The translations under genes and the position numbers were made by a program. A stretch of 33,012 nucleotides of DNA from Alphaproteobacteria bacterium (GTDB taxonomy: Bacteria > Pseudomonadota > Alphaproteobacteria > CAAGCB01 > CAG-977): positions 1-33,012 of the forward strand of contig JAFYCE010000018.1 of the NCBI GenBank assembly GCA_017539865.1, in the 5' to 3' direction. Positions 7,522 through 15,482 of the stretch are shown here, one piece after another. The notes below the pieces were generated by a model. That model saw only the letters and a program-made list of their open reading frames with translations. It did no database searches and was not told the origin of the DNA. Numbering within the stretch: position 1 is the stretch's first letter; each line of letters begins with the position of its first letter.

Positions 7522-8409
7522 TTAAATCTCCGGCGTCGAAATTTCACCGGCGGCCAGTTTCAGCAAATACTGTCCGTAACCGGTCTTGGCCATGATATTC
7601 CCCTGTTCGCGCAGCTGTTCTTTGGAAATGAAGCCCTTCAGATAAGCGATTTCCTCCAGACAGGCGATTTTAATGCCTTTGCGCTTTTCGATCGCTTCAA
7701 CGTAAGAGCTGGCCTGAATCAGACTGTCATGCGTTCCGGTGTCGAACCAGTCGATATCGCGGCTTAATACGTTGACCTTCAGCTTGCCCCGGCGCAGATA
7801 TTCTTTGTTCACGTCGGTGATTTCATATTCCCCGCGGGCGGACGGCTTTAAGTTTTTGGCGATTTCAACAACTTCGTTATCATAGAAATACAGTCCCGGA
7901 ACGGCATAATTAGACTTCGGATGCGCCGGTTTTTCTTCAATGCTGACGGCATTGAAATTCTTGTCGAACTCAACGACGCCGTAGCGTTCCGGATCCTGAA
8001 CGTAGCACCCGAAAACGATTGCACCGTCCGTGATTTTCGCAGCGCTTTCCAGTTGCTGCGTCAAGGCGTGACCGTGGAAAATGTTATCCCCCAACACCAA
8101 TGCCGCCGGTTCGCCGCCGATAAAATCGGCTCCGATGACGAAAGCCTGCGCCAATCCGTTCGGTACGGCCTGTTCCGCATAAGAGATATTCATTCCCAAA
8201 TGCGTTCCGTCACGGAACAAACGTTTGAACCCCGGCAAATCCGTCGGTGTGGAAATCACCAGTACATCCTTGATGCCCGCCCGCATCAACAAAGACATCG
8301 GGTAATAAATCATCGGCTTGTCATAAACCGGAATCATCTGCTTTGACAAAGCGATTGTCGCCGGATAAAGCCTGGTTCCCGAACCGCCGGCTAAAATAAT
8401 ACCTTTCAT
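7522..8409 (-). CDS. rfbA: Glucose-1-phosphate thymidylyltransferase RfbA
   Basis: RfbA makes dTDP-glucose from dTTP and glucose-1-phosphate, the first and usually feedback-inhibited step of dTDP-rhamnose synthesis. The 295-residue protein shows the nucleotidyltransferase signature GGSGTRLYP near the N-terminus, the substrate-binding segment [23 protein letters not shown] with the metal-binding Asp, and the C-terminal [12 protein letters not shown]. It is the first gene of rfbACDB. AGGA lies seven bases upstream of the ATG, and a TTGAAC/TATTTT promoter sits about 45-70 bases upstream. The rhamnose is probably used in surface polysaccharide, but no glycosyltransferase is in view. Confidence 0.96.
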   Translation of the reverse strand: MKGIILAGGSGTRLYPATIALSKQMIPVYDKPMIYYPMSLLMRAGIKDVLVISTPTDLPGFKRLFRDGTHLGMNISYAEQAVPNGLAQAFVIGADFIGGEPAALVLGDNIFHGHALTQQLESAAKITDGAIVFGCYVQDPERYGVVEFDKNFNAVSIEEKPAHPKSNYAVPGLYFYDNEVVEIAKNLKPSARGEYEITDVNKEYLRRGKLKVNVLSRDIDWFDTGTHDSLIQASSYVEAIEKRKGIKIACLEEIAYLKGFISKEQLREQGNIMAKTGYGQYLLKLAAGEISTPEI

Positions 8410-8434
8410 ATATCCTTCCTCTTAAAAAATTTTC

Positions 8435-8500
8435 TTAACCGTACCACAGAGGAAAATAAAAGAAAACCCCCATCTGTTCAAAAATCGAAACTTTTTCCAT
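8435..8500 (-). CDS. Possible 21-residue leader ORF upstream of rfbA
   Basis: A 21-codon frame starts with ATG at 8500 after a good AAGGA eight bases upstream (8513-8509) and ends 25 bases before rfbA. The peptide (MEKVSIFEQ...PLWYG) is aromatic-rich, with three Phe, two Tyr and one Trp in its second half. The frame overlaps the predicted rfbA promoter, so it would need a transcript starting further upstream. It may be chance. Confidence 0.2.
   Translation of the reverse strand: MEKVSIFEQMGVFFYFPLWYG
8453..8481 (-). promoter_or_regulatory. Promoter of the rfbACDB operon
   Basis: On the minus strand TTGAAC (8481-8476) and TATTTT (8458-8453) are separated by 17 bases. The leader to the rfbA ATG would be about 40 bases. 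The 182-base divergent gap between rfbA and the helicase gene must also hold the helicase promoter, for which I see only weak candidates (for example TTTCCA at 8494 with TTAAAT at 8517). Confidence 0.5.
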
Positions 8501-8574
8501 ACGGCTCATCCTTTTTTTAAATGTACCTTATTTGTTCTTGAATTCTTTTCTCTTTTCGGAGTAAAAAAGATGAA

Positions 8575-8595
8575 ATGAAGAAAGCGAATATATGA
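8575..8595 (+). CDS. Possible 6-residue leader ORF overlapping the helicase start
   Basis: A six-codon frame (Met-Lys-Lys-Ala-Asn-Ile) starts at 8575, and its TGA overlaps the ATG of the helicase gene (ATGA arrangement). A strong GGAG lies at 8558-8561, but it is best spaced for yet another ATG at 8570, which ends after two codons. The helicase start at 8592 itself has only a weak ribosome site. The pattern could mean coupled re-initiation that limits helicase translation. Evidence is positional only. Confidence 0.25.
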   Translation: MKKANI

Positions 8596-10775
8596 CCGAC
8601 ACCTATTTTGATCTCAACCGTTTGAATCCCGAACAACGCCAAGCCGTCGAAACAACCGAAGGCCCCGTTCTGGTGCTGTCCGGCGCAGGAACAGGCAAAA
8701 CGACCGTTCTGACGACAAGACTGGCTTACATCATCCGAACAGGCAAAGCCCTGCCCTTTCAATGTCTGGCCGTGACGTTTACAAACAAGGCCGCCAAAGA
8801 AATGCAGGAACGGCTGGACGTGATGATCGGCGGGGACTGTCATGTTTCGTGGCTGGGCACTTTTCATAAAATCGGATTGAAGATTTTGCGCAACCACCCC
8901 AAAAAAGTTGGTTTGTCTTCGGGTTTCGGAATATTGGACGCTTCGGATCAGGAACGTCTGCTCAAGCAGATCATGACCGACCGGCACCTTGACCTGAAAA
9001 ATAATCCGCCGTCATACCTGATAGATCGGATCCAACGGCTGAAAGACAAGGGACTGACACCGGAACAGGCCGAAAAACGCGGCGAAGAGGATCCTTTGGT
9101 TTTACGACTGTACAAATTGTATCAGGAACGGCTGGTCGCCATGAACACGGTCGATTTCGGCGATCTGTTGCTGTACTGCCTTGAACTGTTTCACAAACAT
9201 CCGGAAATTCTGACGGCTTTGCGCAAGCAGTTCAAATACATTCTGGTTGACGAATACCAAGACACGAACATCGTCCAGTATTTATGGCTGCGGCTGCTGA
9301 CGAATCCCGAACACAACAACATCTGTTGCGTCGGCGACGACGACCAGTCGATTTATTCGTGGCGCGGAGCGGAAATCGGCAACATCCTGAAATTCGAACA
9401 GGATTTCCCGAATGCGACCATCATCCGTCTGGAAAGCAATTACCGTTCGACCGCCCCCATTCTGGCGGGGGCGTCAGGGCTGATCGCCCACAACCGGAAC
9501 AGATTGGGAAAAACGCTTCATCCCGCCCCCGATCGCGACGGAAGCGGCGATAAAATCAACGTCATCGGTACATGGAACGGCAACAGCGAAGCGGAAACGA
9601 TCTGCAATTTGATTGAGCGGGAACAACGACACGGCACAAGCTTGCCGGAAATGGCGGTTTTGGTACGCGCCGGCTTTCAGACCCGCGCGTTTGAAGATGC
9701 TTTGCTGAATCACGGTCTCCCTTACAAAGTCATCGGCGGAATGAGGTTTTACGAACGCGAGGAAATCAGGGATATAACAGCTTATATCCGCTTGCTTGTC
9801 CAGCCGAAAGACGATATGGCGTTCGTCCGCATCGTCAATAAACCGCGTCGGGGCGTCGGCGATGCCGCTTTACAGACGATCCGGCAGCGGGCGACGGAAA
9901 ATCATATTTCCCTCTACGAAGCGGCCCAAACCCTTTTAGATGAAAAAGCGATAAAAGGCGCGGCAAAAACGAGATTGGAACGTTTCTTTAACCTGTACGA
10001 CTCTTGGCGCAAAGAAATGAAAGAAACGCCGGCATATGACGTTTTATCCCGCATGCTGGAGGAAAGCGGCTATCTGGATATGCGCCGCGCCGAAAAAACG
10101 CCCGAAACGGAAGGACGGTTGGAAAACATCAAGGAATTGACCGGACAATTTAAAAATTCTTTCGACACGTTTGAAGACTATTTGGAACATACCAGCCTGA
10201 GCATGGACAACGACAACGCGACGCTGACGGGAGATTACATCAGCGTGATGACGCTCCACGCCGCAAAGGGGCTGGAATTTGAAACGGTATTTCTTCCGGG
10301 GTGGGAGGAAGGCATTTTCCCGCATCAAAAATCGCTGAACGAAGGCGGTTCCAAAGCGTTGGAGGAAGAACGCCGTCTGGCCTACGTCGGCATTACACGG
10401 GCGAAAAAGCACGTTTACATCAGTTTTGCCGGATCACGGTTCATGTATAACCACCAATGGCAAAACAACCCGCCGTCCCGTTTCATTTCCGAAATTCCCG
10501 AAGAAAATATGGAAATGGTTACTATTTCTTCCGACTATAATTACGGGGACGGATACGATAGGGGCTATACAAACGCGTCATATTCTTATAAAAAGAAGAA
10601 AAGCGCCGGTTATTTCGGATCGTCTTTTGCACCGGCCTTTGCAGTCGGAGCGGAAGTCCGTCACGAAAAATACGGATACGGAACGGTCATTGCCGCCAAC
10701 GGCGACCGCATACAGGTCGTTTTCGAAGACGGCGCGACGAAAACTTTGATGGCAGATTATTTGGAAAGTGTTTAA
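8592..10775 (+). CDS. uvrD: UvrD/PcrA-family DNA helicase
   Basis: This is a superfamily 1A 3'-5' DNA helicase, used in nucleotide-excision and mismatch repair and in clearing RecA or stalled forks. The 727 residues match the family. Motifs in order: Q-motif region LNPEQRQAVE (11-20), Walker A GAGTGKTT (31-38), TFTNKAAKEM, Walker B VDEYQDTN (219-226), GDDDQSIYSWRGA (248-260), SNYRST, VMTLHAAKGLEF, and EERRLAYVGITRAK. The last 40 residues (VRHEKYGYGTVI ... VFEDGATK) form the Tudor-like C-terminal domain typical of PcrA/UvrD, which contacts RNA polymerase in studied members. UvrD and PcrA cannot be told apart by eye. It is the first gene of a four-gene plus-strand run, and its stop overlaps the prmA start (TAATG). 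Confidence 0.95.
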   Translation: MTDTYFDLNRLNPEQRQAVETTEGPVLVLSGAGTGKTTVLTTRLAYIIRTGKALPFQCLAVTFTNKAAKEMQERLDVMIGGDCHVSWLGTFHKIGLKILRNHPKKVGLSSGFGILDASDQERLLKQIMTDRHLDLKNNPPSYLIDRIQRLKDKGLTPEQAEKRGEEDPLVLRLYKLYQERLVAMNTVDFGDLLLYCLELFHKHPEILTALRKQFKYILVDEYQDTNIVQYLWLRLLTNPEHNNICCVGDDDQSIYSWRGAEIGNILKFEQDFPNATIIRLESNYRSTAPILAGASGLIAHNRNRLGKTLHPAPDRDGSGDKINVIGTWNGNSEAETICNLIEREQRHGTSLPEMAVLVRAGFQTRAFEDALLNHGLPYKVIGGMRFYEREEIRDITAYIRLLVQPKDDMAFVRIVNKPRRGVGDAALQTIRQRATENHISLYEAAQTLLDEKAIKGAAKTRLERFFNLYDSWRKEMKETPAYDVLSRMLEESGYLDMRRAEKTPETEGRLENIKELTGQFKNSFDTFEDYLEHTSLSMDNDNATLTGDYISVMTLHAAKGLEFETVFLPGWEEGIFPHQKSLNEGGSKALEEERRLAYVGITRAKKHVYISFAGSRFMYNHQWQNNPPSRFISEIPEENMEMVTISSDYNYGDGYDRGYTNASYSYKKKKSAGYFGSSFAPAFAVGAEVRHEKYGYGTVIAANGDRIQVVFEDGATKTLMADYLESV

Positions 10776-11665
10776 TGGATACGCAACCCGCAAGCAACTG
10801 GCAGATTTCTTTTGTTTTACCCCCTGACGCCCTGCCGTTTTTCGAACGCGCTCTGGACGGCGACGATACTGCTTTACTGGCGTCCGAAATCGAAACCGGC
10901 GCGGATAAAGGCAAATGGAAGTTGGACGCAATCTTTCAGAATCACCCAGACGAAGCGTTATTGAACACGTCTTTAACGCTGGCGGCGCAGGCGGCCGGCA
11001 TTCCCCTGCCCCCGTATCAGCTGAGCGAACTGGCGCAGCGGGATTGGCTGCGGGAAAATTTAATCAGCTTCGCCCCCGTTTCCGTCGGCCGGTATTACAT
11101 TTACGGCTCGCACATTCAGGAACCGCCGCCGAAAACGAAACTTTCTTTGAAAATCGACGCGGCAACGGCTTTCGGCTCGGGCGAACACTTCACAACAAAG
11201 GGCTGTTTGATGGCGATGGAGGAAATTTCGCGTTACCGCCGGCCGAAAAACATTCTGGATATGGGATGCGGCTCGGGTATTCTGGGATTGGCGGCCGCAT
11301 TGACGTTCAGAACAAATGTCATGGCTGCGGACATTGATCCGGAATCCGTCCGCGTTACGAAACAAAACGCCAAGAACAACCACCTTGCCCGCTATATCAC
11401 GGCGCGCGCCGGCAACGGCTATAAACCGGTCATCATCCGGTCGAAAGCGCCGTACGACTTGGTTTTTTCGAACATTCTGGCACGTCCTTTGACCCTGATG
11501 GCCAAAGATTTGGCATCCGTATTGGCGCCTGACGGTCTGGCCGTGTTGTCCGGCCTGCTGAACCGGCAGGAGGAATGGGTGCTGAGCGCCCATCGCCGCG
11601 CCGGACTGCATTTGAAAAAACGGTATCGTCTGGAAGGGTGGAGCACCCTGATTGTCGGCCGTTAA
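10775..11665 (+). CDS. prmA: Ribosomal protein L11 methyltransferase PrmA
   Basis: PrmA is a SAM-dependent methyltransferase that trimethylates ribosomal protein L11 in the cytoplasm. The 296-residue protein has a divergent N-terminal substrate-recognition part (about 1-100) followed by the class I methyltransferase domain: the AFGSGEHFTTKGCL segment typical of PrmA, the SAM loop LDMGCGSGILGLAA, the acidic ribose-binding ADIDPESV and the FSNILARPL segment (the N-[I/P]-L motif that replaces NPPY). The ATG overlaps the helicase stop by one base, so translation is coupled. Aminopeptidase P follows 12 bases later. Confidence 0.93.
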   Translation: MDTQPASNWQISFVLPPDALPFFERALDGDDTALLASEIETGADKGKWKLDAIFQNHPDEALLNTSLTLAAQAAGIPLPPYQLSELAQRDWLRENLISFAPVSVGRYYIYGSHIQEPPPKTKLSLKIDAATAFGSGEHFTTKGCLMAMEEISRYRRPKNILDMGCGSGILGLAAALTFRTNVMAADIDPESVRVTKQNAKNNHLARYITARAGNGYKPVIIRSKAPYDLVFSNILARPLTLMAKDLASVLAPDGLAVLSGLLNRQEEWVLSAHRRAGLHLKKRYRLEGWSTLIVGR

Positions 11666-11677
11666 AAGGAGAAGCTC

Positions 11678-13453
11678 ATGGATAAACTGACCGCACTGAG
11701 AGAATGGATGCTGACAAACGGCTTTTTCGGCCTGCTTGTTCCGATGACCGACGAATATCAAGGCGAATATGTCGCGCCATCCGCCAGACGTCTGGAATGG
11801 CTGACGGGTTTTTCCGGCTCGGCGGGGGAAGCCGTCATCCTGCTTGACCGTGCTTTTCTGTTTGTTGACGGCCGCTATATCCTTCAGGCGCAAAAGGAAA
11901 CAAACGCAGAGCAGATCACCGTTATTCAAACACCGAACGCCCGCGCAGGGGACTGGTTGTTCGCCGCTTTGCCGAACGGAGCCAGAATCGGATACGATTC
12001 ATGGCTGCATACACCGGATGAAATCAAGAAAATGGCCTCCGCCTGCGCCAAAAACGGGGCTAAAATCGTTCCCCTGCCCTGCAATCCGATCGATTTGATG
12101 TGGACGGACAGACCTCAAAACGAAACGCAATGGGCGGTGTTCCTGCCAGAAACCTATACCGGACTGGACAGCACATCCAAAATCGCGGACGTTACGTCAA
12201 CACTGGGCATAGATCAAGACGACGCGCTTGTTTTGACATCGCCGGAATCGATTTGCTGGCTGTTGAACGTACGCGGTCGGGACATTCCTTACATTCCTGC
12301 CGTCCAATCGTTTGCCGTCTTGTATAAGAACGGAACACTCGACTGGTTTGTCAATCCCGAAAAAGTCAAAGATCACGTTCGTTCAAAACTCAGCCCTCTG
12401 GTTGAAATCAAAGATCCGGAATTCATGGCGTTGACACTGGATGCTTTAGGCATTCAAAGAGCCCGTGTCCAGTTGGACATGGCGCATTCGCCGGCATGGA
12501 TTTACGAACGTTTGTCTGCGGCAGGGGCGCTTGTTCATTCCAAAGAAGACCCCTGCCTGATTCGCAAAGCCTGCAAAAACACGACGGAACGCAACGGCGC
12601 CGTCAACGCCCACGTTAAAGACGGCATTGCAATGTGCCGCTTTCTGGCTTGGTTTGACAGGGAAGCACCGAAAGGCGAACTTACGGAAATGGATGCCGTA
12701 CGAAAAATTGCCGGTTTCCGCGAAGACAATCCGTTATACCGCGGCGAAAGCTTTGCGACAATCGCCGCCAGCGGAGAAAATGCGGCTTTTATCCACTATC
12801 ATACGAATGAAACGAACAACGCGCCGATCAAAAACAACGCGATGTTTTTGATTGACACAGGGGCGCAATATCTGGACGGCACGACGGATATCACGCGTAC
12901 AATTGCCGTCGGCAATGTATCTGCGTTGGAAAAGAAGCGCTATACACAAGTATTGAAAGGTCATATCGCGATTGCAACCATCGCTTTTCCCGAAGGTACG
13001 ACGGGAGCGCAGCTGGACATTCTGGCACGGCAGTTTTTATGGCGTGACGGTGTGGATTACGCACACGGTACGGGACACGGCGTCAGCAGCTATTTAAGCG
13101 TCCACGAAGGCCCTCAGCGCATAGCCCGCGGCAACGACCGGATCGGTTTAATGCCGGGGATGTTGATTTCAAACGAACCGGGGTATTACAAGGCCGGCGC
13201 ATTCGGCATTCGTTTGGAAAACGTTGTCATGGTCGAACCTCTTCCGCCGACGGAAGGCTCCGAAATCAAAATATTGGGGCTGTCCACCCTCAGCCTTGCG
13301 CCGTTTGACAGACGACTGATCGATAAAACGCAGTTGACACCGCGCGAAAAAGCGTGGGTGGACGGTTATCACGCGCGCATACGGCGGATCATTTCTCCTT
13401 TTGTGGATAAAGAAACAGCGAATTGGCTGGCGGAAGCCTGCGCCCCGTTATAA
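11678..13453 (+). CDS. pepP: Xaa-Pro aminopeptidase (aminopeptidase P, M24B)
   Basis: This enzyme removes an N-terminal residue ahead of proline, using two metal ions in a pita-bread fold. At 591 residues it is the long three-domain form (two creatinase-like N-terminal domains plus the catalytic domain), as in eukaryotic cytosolic aminopeptidase P1 and many alphaproteobacteria, not the roughly 440-residue E. coli form. The expected metal ligands are all present: Asp393 (FLIDTG), Asp404 (GTTDITRT), His467 (HGTGHGV), Glu500 (ISNEPGYY) and Glu514 (IRLENVV). There is no signal peptide, so it is cytoplasmic. AAAGGAG lies six bases before the ATG. It probably recycles proline-containing peptides. 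The gene symbol is by family, not orthology to E. coli pepP. Confidence 0.93.
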   Translation: MDKLTALREWMLTNGFFGLLVPMTDEYQGEYVAPSARRLEWLTGFSGSAGEAVILLDRAFLFVDGRYILQAQKETNAEQITVIQTPNARAGDWLFAALPNGARIGYDSWLHTPDEIKKMASACAKNGAKIVPLPCNPIDLMWTDRPQNETQWAVFLPETYTGLDSTSKIADVTSTLGIDQDDALVLTSPESICWLLNVRGRDIPYIPAVQSFAVLYKNGTLDWFVNPEKVKDHVRSKLSPLVEIKDPEFMALTLDALGIQRARVQLDMAHSPAWIYERLSAAGALVHSKEDPCLIRKACKNTTERNGAVNAHVKDGIAMCRFLAWFDREAPKGELTEMDAVRKIAGFREDNPLYRGESFATIAASGENAAFIHYHTNETNNAPIKNNAMFLIDTGAQYLDGTTDITRTIAVGNVSALEKKRYTQVLKGHIAIATIAFPEGTTGAQLDILARQFLWRDGVDYAHGTGHGVSSYLSVHEGPQRIARGNDRIGLMPGMLISNEPGYYKAGAFGIRLENVVMVEPLPPTEGSEIKILGLSTLSLAPFDRRLIDKTQLTPREKAWVDGYHARIRRIISPFVDKETANWLAEACAPL

Positions 13454-13462
13454 GGATTTTTG

Positions 13463-14938
13463 ATGAGAGCGGGTATTACTTTTTTTGTTTCCGGCTGCAT
13501 TCTGATCATCTTCGGTCTGGTGATGATGATTCCCGGATTTTTGGATTTTTCGGACAGAAACATCGGTTCGGCCAAAGCGTTCTGGCAAGCCGGCGGGGTT
13601 ACCACTTTTTTCGGCGCTTTATTCGTCACAACCTTTTACAACAAATATGAAAAACTAAGCGTTCGGGAAATGTATCTGACAACATCCTTGGTCTGGCTGT
13701 TTGTCTGCGCTTTTTGCGCCCTGCCGTTTTTCTTCGGTCCCAACGCGCTGAATTATACGGATTCCTTTTTCGAAGCCATGTCCGGACTGACAACGATGGG
13801 AGCGACAATGATTCGCGATCTGTCCGCCCAACCGCGCGGAATTTTATTATGGCGGGGAATGCTCCAATGGTTCGGCGGCGTCGGAATTATTTTTATCGCA
13901 TTAGGCATCCTGCCTTTGCTGCGCATTGGCGGAATGCAACTGTATGCGACGGAATCTTCGGACAAGTCGGACAAAACGCTGCCTAAAACGTCGCAAATCA
14001 TCGGGATGATCATGATCATCTATGTAATATTCACCGTTATTTGCACCATTCTTCTTCATTTGTCGGAACTGGATTGGTTTGAAGCCATGACTTATACTTT
14101 ATGCACCATTCCTACCGGCGGATTCGCCCCCAGAAATTCATCGGCGATGGAACTGAATGCTTTTTCGCAATGGATTATGACCTTTTTTATGTTTGTCTGC
14201 GGCATGCCGCTAATGGTTTCCTATTTCCTTTTTAAAAAGAATTGGAATTACGTTAAAAACGATATGCAAATCCGGACGTATACTTATTTCTTTTTATGCA
14301 GTACGGCCATATTGACGCTCTATCTGATATTGACACAAGATATTTCTTTGTTCACAGCCATTCGGTATTCGGCGTTCAATTTCATTTCCGTCGTCACCTC
14401 ATCGGGATTTTTGAACAGCGACATTGAATCATGGGGAAGCTTTGCCGTGATGTTTTTCACGTTTTTGCTGCCAATCGGCGCGTGCAGCGGATCGACATCC
14501 GGCGGCATCAAAATTTTCCGTTTTAATATCATGTATCTGTCTTCCATGCAGTATCTGAGGCGCAAGATTTTACCGCATGGCATTTTTATTGCAAAATACA
14601 ACGGAAAACCGTTGACGGAAGAAATTTCATCCGGCGTTTTCGTGTTCATGGCGATTTTTTTGCTGTCGTTTTTACTTTCCGTTCTTGTGTTGGCATTAAT
14701 CGGATTGGATTTCATTACGTCTGTCAGCGCGACATTATCCAGTCTGGGCAACACAGGCATCGCGTTCGGCTCCGTCATCGGTTCGAAAGGCAGCTTTGCC
14801 AATCTGCCGGACAGTGCGAAATGGTTTTTATCTTATAATATGATGCTAGGCCGCTTGGAGTACATGACCGTCTTTGTTCTGTTGTTGCCGCTTGCTTGGC
14901 GCAAAGAGAAAAAGAACACGGGGTCTACTGCGTTTTAA
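13463..14938 (+). CDS. trkH: Trk-type potassium uptake protein TrkH
   Basis: TrkH is the membrane channel subunit of the Trk K+ uptake system and works with the cytoplasmic NAD-binding subunit TrkA, which is not in this window. The 491-residue protein has many hydrophobic helices and the four pore loops with selectivity-filter Gly: SGLTTMGAT (loop 1), TIPTGGFAP (loop 2), TSSGF (loop 3) and LGNTGIAFG (loop 4). SGSTSGGIKIFR and the C-terminal MMLGRLE are family landmarks. An upstream TTG at 13460 is possible, but AAGGA is well placed (six bases) for the ATG at 13463. It lies nine bases after the peptidase gene and is the last gene of the run. Its last 14 bases overlap the converging gene, and no terminator hairpin is visible. 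Confidence 0.94.
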   Translation: MRAGITFFVSGCILIIFGLVMMIPGFLDFSDRNIGSAKAFWQAGGVTTFFGALFVTTFYNKYEKLSVREMYLTTSLVWLFVCAFCALPFFFGPNALNYTDSFFEAMSGLTTMGATMIRDLSAQPRGILLWRGMLQWFGGVGIIFIALGILPLLRIGGMQLYATESSDKSDKTLPKTSQIIGMIMIIYVIFTVICTILLHLSELDWFEAMTYTLCTIPTGGFAPRNSSAMELNAFSQWIMTFFMFVCGMPLMVSYFLFKKNWNYVKNDMQIRTYTYFFLCSTAILTLYLILTQDISLFTAIRYSAFNFISVVTSSGFLNSDIESWGSFAVMFFTFLLPIGACSGSTSGGIKIFRFNIMYLSSMQYLRRKILPHGIFIAKYNGKPLTEEISSGVFVFMAIFLLSFLLSVLVLALIGLDFITSVSATLSSLGNTGIAFGSVIGSKGSFANLPDSAKWFLSYNMMLGRLEYMTVFVLLLPLAWRKEKKNTGSTAF

Positions 14939-15479
14939 TGTCACTTGACGAGGACGGATTTCCCGCTGTCGGAGAAGAAACAGATGGAATTTTTGCGTCG
15001 GCGACATCTGCGGCGACAACATTCCCCCATTTAGCCACCAACTTAGTTTGAGCCTCACGCAAAGCGATGACACGTCGCTGATCGGCCGTTTCCAAAAAGC
15101 TTAAAACGACCGGCGGAACGCTCCGATACAGCAAAAAGCCGACAAAAGCCGTTAAATAAACGATAATGAAGCAGGCATTGTTCAAAAACATTTCAACAGC
15201 GCCGCTCCAAGTGTTATTACCGAACCATAAACGGAAAAGAAACGGCAAAGCTCCCGAGAAATTCAAACCGCCGACACATAACCATTTATATTTTAATTTC
15301 GATTTTGAGCCGGCATCAATGACTAAGGCAACGATTGTCGGCAACATCGCCAGAAACAGAAAAATCACCGTCGGCAACATCAAATACATCATCGGGAACA
15401 GGATTAAAAAAGCAAAGCCCGTCGTCAGAATTGAATCTTTACTTTTTTTCGTTTTTCTTGCATTTTCGTTTTCCGGCAT
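14925..15479 (-). CDS. Four-helix membrane protein next to the kinase-like gene
   Basis: This is a 184-residue protein I cannot name. It has a Lys-rich N-terminus (residues 8-15), then two closely spaced hydrophobic helices (about 18-56), a third (about 64-87) and a fourth (about 93-117). The C-terminal tail of about 65 residues is hydrophilic and ends in a Ser/Pro/Thr-rich stretch. The positive N-terminus suggests that both ends face the cytoplasm. The tail starts with ETADQRRVIALREAQTK, an amphipathic helix that could bind a partner. It starts three bases after the stop of the kinase-like gene, so the two are co-transcribed and probably work together at the inner membrane. Its 3' end overlaps trkH on the other strand by 14 bases. 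Confidence 0.8.
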   Translation of the reverse strand: MPENENARKTKKSKDSILTTGFAFLILFPMMYLMLPTVIFLFLAMLPTIVALVIDAGSKSKLKYKWLCVGGLNFSGALPFLFRLWFGNNTWSGAVEMFLNNACFIIVYLTAFVGFLLYRSVPPVVLSFLETADQRRVIALREAQTKLVAKWGNVVAADVADAKIPSVSSPTAGNPSSSSDIKTQ

Positions 15480-15482
15480 TGC

